This document shows positions 1 through 6,268 of a stretch of DNA of 6,783 nt, one piece after another. Where the stretch lies: positions 2,474 to 9,256 of the forward strand of contig PLRZ01000703.1 of NCBI GenBank assembly GCA_003164075.1, in the 5' to 3' direction. Made by a program: the position numbers and the translations under genes. Below the pieces are notes generated by a model. The model worked only from the letters and a program-made list of their open reading frames with translations, was not told the DNA's origin and did no database searches. This DNA comes from Bryobacterales bacterium. Lineage in GTDB: Bacteria > Acidobacteriota > Terriglobia > Bryobacterales > Bryobacteraceae. Every line of letters begins with the position of its first letter. Within the stretch, counting starts at the first letter, position 1.

Positions 1-67
1 GGGCTGAGCCATTCCTTTCGATGGGCCACCTGTGGGCTCACTGCAAATTCCACGACTTCAGGAGTTC

Positions 68-132
68 TGAGACCCTTCTCGGCGCTCCGGGACGCCTACT
101 GCCGCTCTCGAAGAGGGTCGAGATGAGTCTCA
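68..132. repeat. Imperfect inverted repeat / hairpin upstream of the operon
   Basis: Bases 71-81 can pair with 109-119: nine Watson-Crick pairs, one G-U pair and one C-A mismatch. The flanking TGAGAC (68-73) is also complementary to GTCTCA (127-132), and a smaller GGCG/CGCC stem (81-84 with 93-96) sits inside the loop. An alternative short stem is TCTCGA (106-111) with TCGAGA (118-123). No T-run follows, so it is not a classical intrinsic terminator. It may be the 3' structure of an upstream gene, a regulator site or a small structured element. The pairing is seen by eye only and its function is unknown. Confidence 0.3.
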
Positions 133-170
133 ACACCCCATGCGGAATCGCTGCGGACCTCCCCGGCAAG

Positions 171-200
171 ATGACATTTCCCCACCGATGCAGGCATAAT
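171..200 (+). promoter_or_regulatory. Sigma70-type promoter candidate for the chaperone operon
   Basis: ATGACA at 171-176 matches five of six bases of the -35 consensus TTGACA. CATAAT at 195-200 matches five of six bases of the -10 consensus TATAAT. The spacer is 18 bases, within the normal range. Transcription would start near 207 and leave a leader of about 30 bases before the GTG start at 239. The site lies in a locally AT-richer stretch just upstream of the first gene of a co-directional cluster, where an operon promoter is expected. No CIRCE-type heat-shock operator is seen around it, so nothing here indicates HrcA control. Confidence 0.5.
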
Positions 201-238
201 TAGGTAACGCCCCCGAGAAGAAAAGAGCCTGGAACCAC

Positions 239-2860
239 GTGTGGGATAGATTTAAGAAGAACCCGCCATCTCCTGGCGCCACTGCTGCCGCCCCTGCGTC
301 GAATGGGCCCGCTCTCAGTGCTGGAGCGGAGGCCAGCGTCCGGCAACTAATCGCCAACGGTAAAGCGAAAGTCGCGCTCGAAACCGCCAAAGAGATTCAC
401 AAAGCGCAGGGCACGGCCGCCTCGGAAGCTCTGCTGGTGGATGCGTACGGGGCGCGAATTCAATCGCTCATCGATCAGAACCTGGCAGTGGAGGCAAAGT
501 CTCTGCTCCAGTTGGTGCAGGAGCGCTACCCGTCCGCACGGGAGCGACTCAAGGAGCGCAACGGCCCCGTCGGAACGCACGCTGCCCGCCTGGAAGAACT
601 GTTGACGCCACTGAACGATCCGCAACTCGGCGCGGAACACCGCGCGGCCATCGAAGCGGCAGTCGGACGAGAGGGGGACCTCGCGGCGCTGGCGGAGTGT
701 GCGGCACTGTCCCCGGAACATCCTTTCCGCATGGCGGCGTCCGCGTTACAGCGCGCGTTCCTCGCCGCGACCGGAGGGCCGGCCGGCGAGGACGTTGTCG
801 AACTGCCGGAGGTCTCGCGCCGCAGCCCCCTGGCGCCCTGGAAATTGCTGGTGCGCGCTATCGCCTGCTTCTACCGGGAGGAAGACGAAGCGTGCCGGCG
901 ATACCTGGAAGCCATCAAGCCGGAATCGGCGCCGGCGCGGCTGGTTCCGGCGATGCAGGCGATGCTCGGCGGTAAGGCGGCCGGACTGACGCCCGCGGCC
1001 GCGGCGCTGGTAGCGTCCACATCCGCCGATCCCGCCGCGTTGCGCAAGGCCCTGGAGGCATTGGACCGGGCTTTCGGGTCTCACAAAGACGGAGCCGTTC
1101 TCAAGGCCATTCGCGAAGCCGTCCAGGCGTGCCGCGATGCGGCGCCGGATCGAATCGAGAGGCTGAAACAGCATATTGCGGTCCGTAGCGCGGTGACCGA
1201 CCTGGACGTGGATAAGGTCCAGGCGGCCATGGGCGGGGCTTCCCGGCACGACGCCTATTTCTTCAGGTTATTCGCGCGCGGATTGGAGGAGATGGAGGAT
1301 CCCGCGAATATTGCGTCGGCGTGCGCGACCTGGGAGGAGTTCCGGCAACAGGCGGTGCGCGAAGCATGGTTCACGGCGAACAGCCCGGAAGCCGCTACTC
1401 TCTATCTGCATATGGCGGGCGTGTTGCGAAAGCTGCGGCCCCAAAAATTGCTGGCGGAGCTGCAGAAAACCGCCTGCCGGAAAAGCGGCAAGTCCGCTGA
1501 GGAGCTGTATTTCCTCTACCCCGAAAAGCTGTATGCACGCGCCTGCGCGCTCGATCCGCATTTCGAATCGTTCTCGCAGTGGATGCACTGGGCGAAAGGC
1601 GGACGCGCAGGGGAGGCCGAGAAGGTCGCCGAAGCATGGCATAAGACCCGCCCCGTGGATATTGAGCCGATTCTCCTCCTGATGGAAGAGAAGGAGAAGC
1701 GAAACGCGTTCCAGAGCTCGCTGCAATATCTGGCAAAGGCGGAGCAGATCGACAGCGTTCATCCCGCCGTGCGCCAGGCGCGGTTGCGGCTGCTGGCGGG
1801 AGCGGTTCTACGGCATCTCCAGCAGAAAAAACCCCATCTGGCGGAGCAAAAGCTGGCGGAGATCGCGGCGCTGCCGCAATCCCAGCAGGGCGACCGGCCG
1901 GCATTCCTGGCGGCCCTGCGCTACATGACCGGCGCGGTTCGCGGCTCGACCGGCGAGGCGGCGGCCCATCGCACGGAAGTGGAGCGCGTGCTGGGAAGCG
2001 GAGCAGCCGCGGCGCTGCTGATCTACGGAGTGGCCGGAGCCTGCAAGCGGGGCACGGAGGAACAGCCGCCGGCTATCGGGACCTTCGGCAAATCGGAACG
2101 CGCGGGGCTGCCGGAGGCCGTGGTTCGCGTAGTCGAACTGGCCAAGGACATGCAAATCTCCCAGCCGGTTCCGGCAGATTGGATGACCGAAACGGCGGCG
2201 CAATTCGCCCGCGGCAACCGGTCGCTCAGCGTGGGCCAGCTTGGGACCTTGGGGGAAACAGCCCTCTCCGCAAAGCGGTTGGAACTGGCGTATGCGGTTT
2301 CCGCGGCCGGGCTGGAGCGCGGCGGTACGGCCGAAGCGAGTTTTCTGTTATTGCGGGCACGGTCCCTGCCGTACGACGAAAGGAGGGCGGTGTGCCTCGC
2401 GGCGGCAGCGCAAGTGGGGCGCCAGCAGCGCCAGATGGACGTCGTCGACAAGGCTGTGGAAGAGCTTGCCAGCTCGCCATTCGCCCATCTCACCCTCACC
2501 ATGGAGCAGGCCGCCACGGCAGTCCGGAAAGAGAAGGCGGAGCGGACGTTCCCCACGGCGTACCGCGCCGGCCCCGACTATGACGATTTGCTCGGGGATA
2601 GCTTGTGCGATTGTCCCGATTGCCGCCGCGCGCGCGGAGAGGGCTCGGGTCCGTTCGCGGATCTCGACGACTTTGACCTTGAAGAAGCTCTCGAGGACAT
2701 GCCGCTCCCGCCCGGCATGACTCCGGAGATGGGGAAAATGCTGCTCCAGGAGGCAATGAAGGCCGTCGAGCGCGGCGAGCCCATAGATGCCATGCTCCAC
2801 AGGGTGTTCGGACCGGAGACGGGCTTCGGCGGGAAACGCAAGAAAGGCGGCCGTCGATGA
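239..2860 (+). CDS. Large helical TPR-like protein of the Hsp70 operon, C-terminal CxCxxC motif, function unknown
   Basis: I do not recognise a named family for this 873-residue protein. After a short basic start and an Ala/Pro-rich linker (about residues 8-32) it is almost entirely Ala/Leu/Glu-rich and predicted helical. Residues about 34-98 look like paired TPR-type helices, and similar pairs recur (for example around 500-570), which suggests an alpha-solenoid scaffold. Near the C-terminus is a Cys cluster, C790-x-C792-x2-C795, a possible metal site. An acidic stretch (about 808-820) and a very basic tail (GGKRKKGGRR) follow. No signal peptide or membrane segment is evident, so it should be cytoplasmic. 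The GTG at 239 is chosen because the frame is closed by TAA at 197 and contains no other start between; the purine-rich 215-227 and a GGAA at 231 are only weak ribosome-binding signals. Its stop overlaps the J-protein start by four bases (ATGA), indicating translational coupling. I infer a scaffold, co-chaperone or client-binding partner of the downstream Hsp70. Confidence 0.88.
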   Translation: MWDRFKKNPPSPGATAAAPASNGPALSAGAEASVRQLIANGKAKVALETAKEIHKAQGTAASEALLVDAYGARIQSLIDQNLAVEAKSLLQLVQERYPSARERLKERNGPVGTHAARLEELLTPLNDPQLGAEHRAAIEAAVGREGDLAALAECAALSPEHPFRMAASALQRAFLAATGGPAGEDVVELPEVSRRSPLAPWKLLVRAIACFYREEDEACRRYLEAIKPESAPARLVPAMQAMLGGKAAGLTPAAAALVASTSADPAALRKALEALDRAFGSHKDGAVLKAIREAVQACRDAAPDRIERLKQHIAVRSAVTDLDVDKVQAAMGGASRHDAYFFRLFARGLEEMEDPANIASACATWEEFRQQAVREAWFTANSPEAATLYLHMAGVLRKLRPQKLLAELQKTACRKSGKSAEELYFLYPEKLYARACALDPHFESFSQWMHWAKGGRAGEAEKVAEAWHKTRPVDIEPILLLMEEKEKRNAFQSSLQYLAKAEQIDSVHPAVRQARLRLLAGAVLRHLQQKKPHLAEQKLAEIAALPQSQQGDRPAFLAALRYMTGAVRGSTGEAAAHRTEVERVLGSGAAAALLIYGVAGACKRGTEEQPPAIGTFGKSERAGLPEAVVRVVELAKDMQISQPVPADWMTETAAQFARGNRSLSVGQLGTLGETALSAKRLELAYAVSAAGLERGGTAEASFLLLRARSLPYDERRAVCLAAAAQVGRQQRQMDVVDKAVEELASSPFAHLTLTMEQAATAVRKEKAERTFPTAYRAGPDYDDLLGDSLCDCPDCRRARGEGSGPFADLDDFDLEEALEDMPLPPGMTPEMGKMLLQEAMKAVERGEPIDAMLHRVFGPETGFGGKRKKGGRR

Positions 2861-3144
2861 TGGACCCCAGAGAAGTACTGGGCGTCAGCCAGGACGCCGG
2901 CGAAGAAGAGATCCGCGCCGCCTACGTGCGCCGGGTGAAAGAGCATCCGCCGGACCGTTCGCCGGAGGAGTTCGAACGGATTCGCGATGCTTACGACAGC
3001 CTGCGCGACCCCCGGCGCCGCATGCGCGACAAGCTGCTGTCCGTGGATCCCTTTTTGCCGCTTGTTTCCGTTATCGAAGTGAAGACGCCGCCGCGCCGGT
3101 TCGCCGGGCCGCAGCCGTGGCTGGAGGTCCTGAAAGGAAAGTGA
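2857..3144 (+). CDS. Minimal J-domain (DnaJ-like) co-chaperone with HPPD instead of HPD
   Basis: J-domain proteins stimulate ATP hydrolysis by Hsp70 and deliver clients to it. Residues 3-60 of this 95-residue protein follow the J-domain pattern: DPREVLGV at the start, helix II (about 17-29, EIRAAYVRRVKE), the loop, helix III (about 37-50, FERIRDAYDSLR) and a DPRRR end. The invariant HPD triad appears as H30-P31-P32-D33, with one extra proline and a short loop before helix III. The remaining 35 residues lack zinc-finger, Gly/Phe or client-binding domains, so this is a minimal J protein like the class C/III type. The ATG at 2857 is preferred because GAAAGG (2842-2847) lies nine bases upstream; the adjacent ATG at 2860 is a less well-spaced alternative. 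The start overlaps the upstream stop. Its natural partner is presumably the Hsp70 encoded two genes downstream. Confidence 0.88.
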   Translation: MMDPREVLGVSQDAGEEEIRAAYVRRVKEHPPDRSPEEFERIRDAYDSLRDPRRRMRDKLLSVDPFLPLVSVIEVKTPPRRFAGPQPWLEVLKGK

Positions 3145-3152
3145 CCGGGGGA

Positions 3153-3887
3153 ATGAGCCGGGAGGAGATCCGGCGGCGTTTTGAGGAATGGCTGGACAAG
3201 GCGCTCGCCGACGAGGAACCGCCGCGCGGGATTGAGGCGGAGATTCTGGCGGCGGTGACGGGCGCCGCGAGCGAGCGCCGCGAGCCCGCACCCGCTTACT
3301 CTTTGTGGTCGGCCATGACGGCGCTCACGCAGGAAGTCAAGCTGCAGGGAAGGTCCTTCAAGGAATTGAACGAGACGCTGGGCTCGCAGGCGAGCCGGAT
3401 GGCGGAACGCGAGCGCGACCTGCTGGTGCGTGAAACCGAGCGGCGCGGCCGCAAGGAAGCGCTCGGCGTCCTGATCGATCTGCGCGACCGGCTGGGACGC
3501 GGCCTGGACTCGGTGCGGGCCAGCGAAGCGGGTATCTCGAAGCCCGTCCAGCGAGGATGGCTCGCACGCATCTTCTCGCGGGCGGATCAATCGCGGCCGG
3601 GGGACGACACCGCCGGCGCGACGCTCGCCGCACTGAAAAAAGGATACGAGTTGGGACTCGAGCGGCTGGACCAAACGCTGGAGGAATTCAATGCGCGCGA
3701 GATTCCGTGTGAGGGGCAGACGTTCGATCCGCGGCGGATGAACGCCATCGATCGCCAGGAATCGAGCACCGTTCCGGAAGGCACGGTGATCGAGGTGTAC
3801 CGCAGCGGCTACGAATGGAATGGAGAATTGTTTCGACCGGCGCAGGTGAAAGTTGCGTGTGCGCCGGCGGGGAAAGAAAATGAGTGA
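3153..3887 (+). CDS. GrpE-family nucleotide exchange factor dedicated to the operon's Hsp70
   Basis: GrpE proteins release ADP from Hsp70 so that ATP can rebind and the client can leave. This 244-residue protein ends in the GrpE beta domain: FDPRRMNAID (191-200), then TVPEGTVIEVYRSGYEWNGE (206-225) and the RPAQVKVA strand (228-235), matching the family's FDP...VPEGTV.EV...GY..NG...RPA.V.V pattern. Before it is a long helical region (about 55-180), with the equivalent of the 'vlDsleRal' helix at 103-119. An additional N-terminal helix (about 1-35, RRRFEEWLDKALADEEPP) precedes this and makes the protein longer than typical GrpE (about 200 residues). The ATG at 3153 is chosen because homology-like sequence begins there. 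A GTG at 3141 overlapping the J-protein stop (GTGA) is in frame and would add four residues. Its end overlaps the Hsp70 gene by eight bases. The family is clear; that it serves this Hsp70 is inferred from position. Confidence 0.87.
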   Translation: MSREEIRRRFEEWLDKALADEEPPRGIEAEILAAVTGAASERREPAPAYSLWSAMTALTQEVKLQGRSFKELNETLGSQASRMAERERDLLVRETERRGRKEALGVLIDLRDRLGRGLDSVRASEAGISKPVQRGWLARIFSRADQSRPGDDTAGATLAALKKGYELGLERLDQTLEEFNAREIPCEGQTFDPRRMNAIDRQESSTVPEGTVIEVYRSGYEWNGELFRPAQVKVACAPAGKENE

Positions 3888-5697
3888 ACTAATTGTCGGT
3901 ATCGACTTAGGGACCACGAATTCGGAGATCGCCGCATTTACCCGCGGGCAAGTGCGGGTGTTGGGGCCGGGAGATACCCGCATGCTGCCCTCCTGCGTGG
4001 GATTTTCCTCGGCCGGAGAATTGCTGGTGGGCGAGACGGCGCGCAATCAGCAGGCGCTTTATCCCGAGCGCACCGTGCGCAGCATCAAACGCAAGATGGG
4101 CAGCGAGGAAAAAGTGCGCGTGGGCAAGAAGGATTTTCTGCCGCAGGAAATCTCCGCGCTCATCCTGCGCGAGCTTGTGGAGTGGGCCCACCGCGCGCTG
4201 GGCGAGCGGCCGCAGAAGGCCGTGATCACCGTTCCCGCCTACTTTTCGGACGCGCAGCGGAATGCCACGCGCGAGGCCGGCACGCTGGCCGGACTGGAAG
4301 TGGTGCGCATTCTCAATGAGCCCACGGCAGCCAGCCTGGCCTACGGCTACGGCGACGGATCGCGGCACACGGCGCTCATTTACGATCTCGGCGGCGGCAC
4401 CTTCGATGTCTCGGTGGTGACGGTGGAAGGCGACATTACCGAAGTTCTGGCGAGCCACGGCAATAACCGCCTCGGAGGCGACGACTTCGACGACCTGCTG
4501 GCGGAGCATCTGGCGGCGGAGTTCGAAAAGCAACACGGCGTGAATGTCCGCGAGGGAAACCCGGCGGCGAAGGCGCGGCTTTGGTGGGCGGCGGAAGAAG
4601 CCAAAAAGAAACTGAGCTTCGAACCGTATGTCAAGATCCGCGAGGAGGCGTTGGTCACAAAGCTCTTCAGGCCTTTGCACCTTGAAGTCGAGATTTCGCG
4701 CGAAGAGTATGAGGCCATGATCCGTCCCCTGGTGGAATCCACGCTCGACAGCGTGTCCAAAGCGCTGCAGGATTCCGGCAAGAAGCCCGGCGACATGGAT
4801 GCGATCCTGCTGGTGGGCGGCTCGACGCGCACTCCGCTGGTCTCCAGCCTGCTCCTCGAAAAGACCGGGCTGGAGCCGCGGCAGGACGTGCATCCCGATC
4901 TCGCCGTGGCGCTGGGCGCGGGTGTGATGGCGTCGCGCCTGGCTGGGTGCGCCGTGGAACGCGTGCTGGTGGACGTTTCACCGTACTCCTTCGGCGTCCG
5001 CCATATCGGCGAGCGCGACGGGTATGAGTATGACCACTGTTACAAGCCCATTATCCGGCGCAATACGCCGCTGCCATTGACGCGCACCGAGCGGTTCATG
5101 ACCAACCACCCGTTTCAAACCGAGGTGGATGTGGAGGTGTACCAGGGCGACGACGAGGACGCGCTGAAGAACATCCTGGTGGGCGATTTTCGCGTCGAAG
5201 GCCTGACCCCGATGGAAGATCTCAACGAGATTCTGTGCCGCATGCGTCTCGATCTGGATGGCATTCTGGAGGTGGCGGCGGTGGAGAAGCTGACCGGCAA
5301 ATCGAAGCACATCCGGATCGCCAATGCGCTGCGCGAGAAAAGCGCCGAGGAGATCGCGGCGGGGCGGAAACGGATTCAGGAGTTGTACGCCACGCGCGAC
5401 GAAATGGCGGATGACGAATGGGAGACGACGGAGGATCCCGACGAAGAGGTGGTGGATGCCGGCGCCCAGGTGATTGAAATATCCGCTCCCGTGCACTCGA
5501 AGGGCAACGCGGAAGTAGAGGGCCTGGTGGAGCGTTCGCAGGGGCTGCTCGCCAGGATGCACGCGGAAGACCGCGAGGAAGCGATCGGATTGCACGAGCA
5601 AATCGCTTCGGCCCAGGCTTCCGGCGACGCGGCGGCGTTGAAGGATGCCACCGCCCAGCTCAAGGAGTTGCTGTTCTTCGTCGAGGGCCAGAATTGA
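3880..5697 (+). CDS. Hsp70 chaperone, HscC-like
   Basis: This 605-residue ATP-driven chaperone has a complete Hsp70 ATPase domain. It shows phosphate-1 loop IDLGTTNS (8-15), the catalytic lysine K70 at the same number as in E. coli DnaK, VPAYF (118-122), NEPTAA (146-151), phosphate-2 DLGGGTFD (169-176), LGGDDFD (198-204) and adenosine-motif VGGSTRTP (312-319). R143 corresponds to DnaK R167, which contacts the J-domain aspartate. The interdomain linker is VLVD (362-365). The substrate domain (about 366-480) reads VSPYSFGV, then PIIRRNT (390-396) and NHPFQTEVDVEVYQG (409-423). From memory of that protein, this resembles E. coli HscC (PYSLGV, PIIERNT, MHPEQ, VNVYQG) more than DnaK. The helical lid is short and broken by an acidic stretch (508-526), and there is no DnaK-type C-terminal tail. 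The ATG at 3880 follows GGGGAAAGA by a few bases; an in-frame TTG at 3853 would add nine unlike residues. It overlaps the exchange-factor stop by eight bases. Confidence 0.96.
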   Translation: MSELIVGIDLGTTNSEIAAFTRGQVRVLGPGDTRMLPSCVGFSSAGELLVGETARNQQALYPERTVRSIKRKMGSEEKVRVGKKDFLPQEISALILRELVEWAHRALGERPQKAVITVPAYFSDAQRNATREAGTLAGLEVVRILNEPTAASLAYGYGDGSRHTALIYDLGGGTFDVSVVTVEGDITEVLASHGNNRLGGDDFDDLLAEHLAAEFEKQHGVNVREGNPAAKARLWWAAEEAKKKLSFEPYVKIREEALVTKLFRPLHLEVEISREEYEAMIRPLVESTLDSVSKALQDSGKKPGDMDAILLVGGSTRTPLVSSLLLEKTGLEPRQDVHPDLAVALGAGVMASRLAGCAVERVLVDVSPYSFGVRHIGERDGYEYDHCYKPIIRRNTPLPLTRTERFMTNHPFQTEVDVEVYQGDDEDALKNILVGDFRVEGLTPMEDLNEILCRMRLDLDGILEVAAVEKLTGKSKHIRIANALREKSAEEIAAGRKRIQELYATRDEMADDEWETTEDPDEEVVDAGAQVIEISAPVHSKGNAEVEGLVERSQGLLARMHAEDREEAIGLHEQIASAQASGDAAALKDATAQLKELLFFVEGQN

Positions 5698-6128
5698 CCG
5701 AACCGATTCGAGTGGCGCACGGACTGGTGCGCGCAGCGTCGGCATTCCTGTCGACACTGGCCCGGCGCGCTCCGGAGTCCGCCCCCGTCAAGGCGCCGGA
5801 CGCGGTCCGCACGATTATTCCCCCGGGACCGCGCACCGCCGGCATCGACAGCCGGTGCCCGGTCTGCCAGGCGCGTTTTCGCGGTTCGCGCACCTGCTCG
5901 CGTTGTGGCGCCGACCTGGAGCCACTGATGCGGCTGGCGGTGAAGGCATGGCAACTGCGTCAGGCAGCCCGGCAGGCATTGGACGCCGGAGACGTTGGGC
6001 GGGCACTGGCGCTTGCAGTCGAGGCGCAGGGCACCCAAAATACCGACAGCGGGGAGGCCTTACGGTTACTGGGAGCCTGGTTGAAGACTGTGCCCGCGGA
6101 GTCACCCTCGTATTTGCCGCCGCAGTAG
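5694..6128 (+). CDS. Zinc-ribbon protein with C-terminal helices, function unknown
   Basis: I do not recognise a named family. The 144-residue protein has an N-terminal basic/helical part (1-25), a Pro/Ala-rich linker (about 26-50), and four cysteines C55-P-V-C58 and C68-S-R-C71 (CxxC-x9-CxxC), the spacing of a small zinc ribbon. Two or three helices follow (about 76-130; WQLRQAARQALDAGDVGRAL looks like one TPR-like pair). The start is a TTG at 5694 overlapping the Hsp70 stop by four bases (TTGA), with GAGGG (5683-5687) six bases upstream. GTG codons at 5712 and 5727 are later alternatives. The coupling to the Hsp70 gene suggests a chaperone partner, perhaps for client or nucleic-acid/ribosome binding, but that is inference. 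No membrane segment or signal peptide is seen. Confidence 0.8.
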   Translation: MTEPIRVAHGLVRAASAFLSTLARRAPESAPVKAPDAVRTIIPPGPRTAGIDSRCPVCQARFRGSRTCSRCGADLEPLMRLAVKAWQLRQAARQALDAGDVGRALALAVEAQGTQNTDSGEALRLLGAWLKTVPAESPSYLPPQ

Positions 6129-6148
6129 CCTGCTTCGGCGCGGATAGT

Positions 6149-6191
6149 TGCCGGCCATTGCCCGGTGTTGCTGTTCCGGCACGGCCCTTTT
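6149..6191 (+). terminator. Weak terminator candidate at the end of the operon
   Basis: TGCCGG (6149-6154) is a perfect complement of CCGGCA (6176-6181), with a 21-base loop, and a TTTT run lies at 6188-6191, six bases beyond the stem. The location, just after the last operon gene, is right for an intrinsic terminator. The loop is large, the stem short and the T-run short and displaced, so this is only a candidate. Confidence 0.3.
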
Positions 6192-6268
6192 GAGTCAGGT
6201 AACCCACATTCTCTGTGTCGCCGTCTAACAGGGCGAACGCACTGAAATCGAGACTGAAGGACACGGGA

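Noticed and set aside
21..203. Small + strand open frame of 60 codons at the left end
   Set aside because: No ribosome-binding site, mixed composition with no domain-like pattern, and it runs through the promoter candidate and the hairpin; likely chance.
1..238. Search for a CIRCE heat-shock operator (TTAGCACTC-N9-GAGTGCTAA)
   Set aside because: No match is seen; the inverted repeats present have unrelated sequence.
2787..3152. Upstream extension of the exchange-factor frame by 122 codons
   Set aside because: It overlaps the end of the 873-residue gene and the whole J-protein gene, and is Arg/Ala/Pro-rich nonsense; the real protein begins near 3153.
2991..4046. Long minus-strand open frame (351 codons) opposite the J, GrpE and Hsp70 genes
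   Set aside because: Arg/Pro/Ala-rich shadow frame caused by high third-position GC; the + strand genes there have clear family motifs.
3907..4893. Minus-strand open frame (328 codons) opposite the Hsp70 ATPase domain
   Set aside because: Antisense shadow of a highly conserved gene; no recognisable protein motifs.
4978..5757. Minus-strand open frame (259 codons) opposite the Hsp70 substrate domain
   Set aside because: Antisense shadow in GC-rich coding sequence, with no family pattern.
6190..6229. Possible promoter for the receiver gene (TTGAGT as -35, TCTAAC as -10)
   Set aside because: Each box matches only four of six bases and the spacing is far too long.
6215..6268. GTG start adding 18 residues to the receiver protein
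   Set aside because: No good ribosome-binding site, while the ATG at 6269 has GAAGGA at ideal spacing and the receiver fold begins after it.
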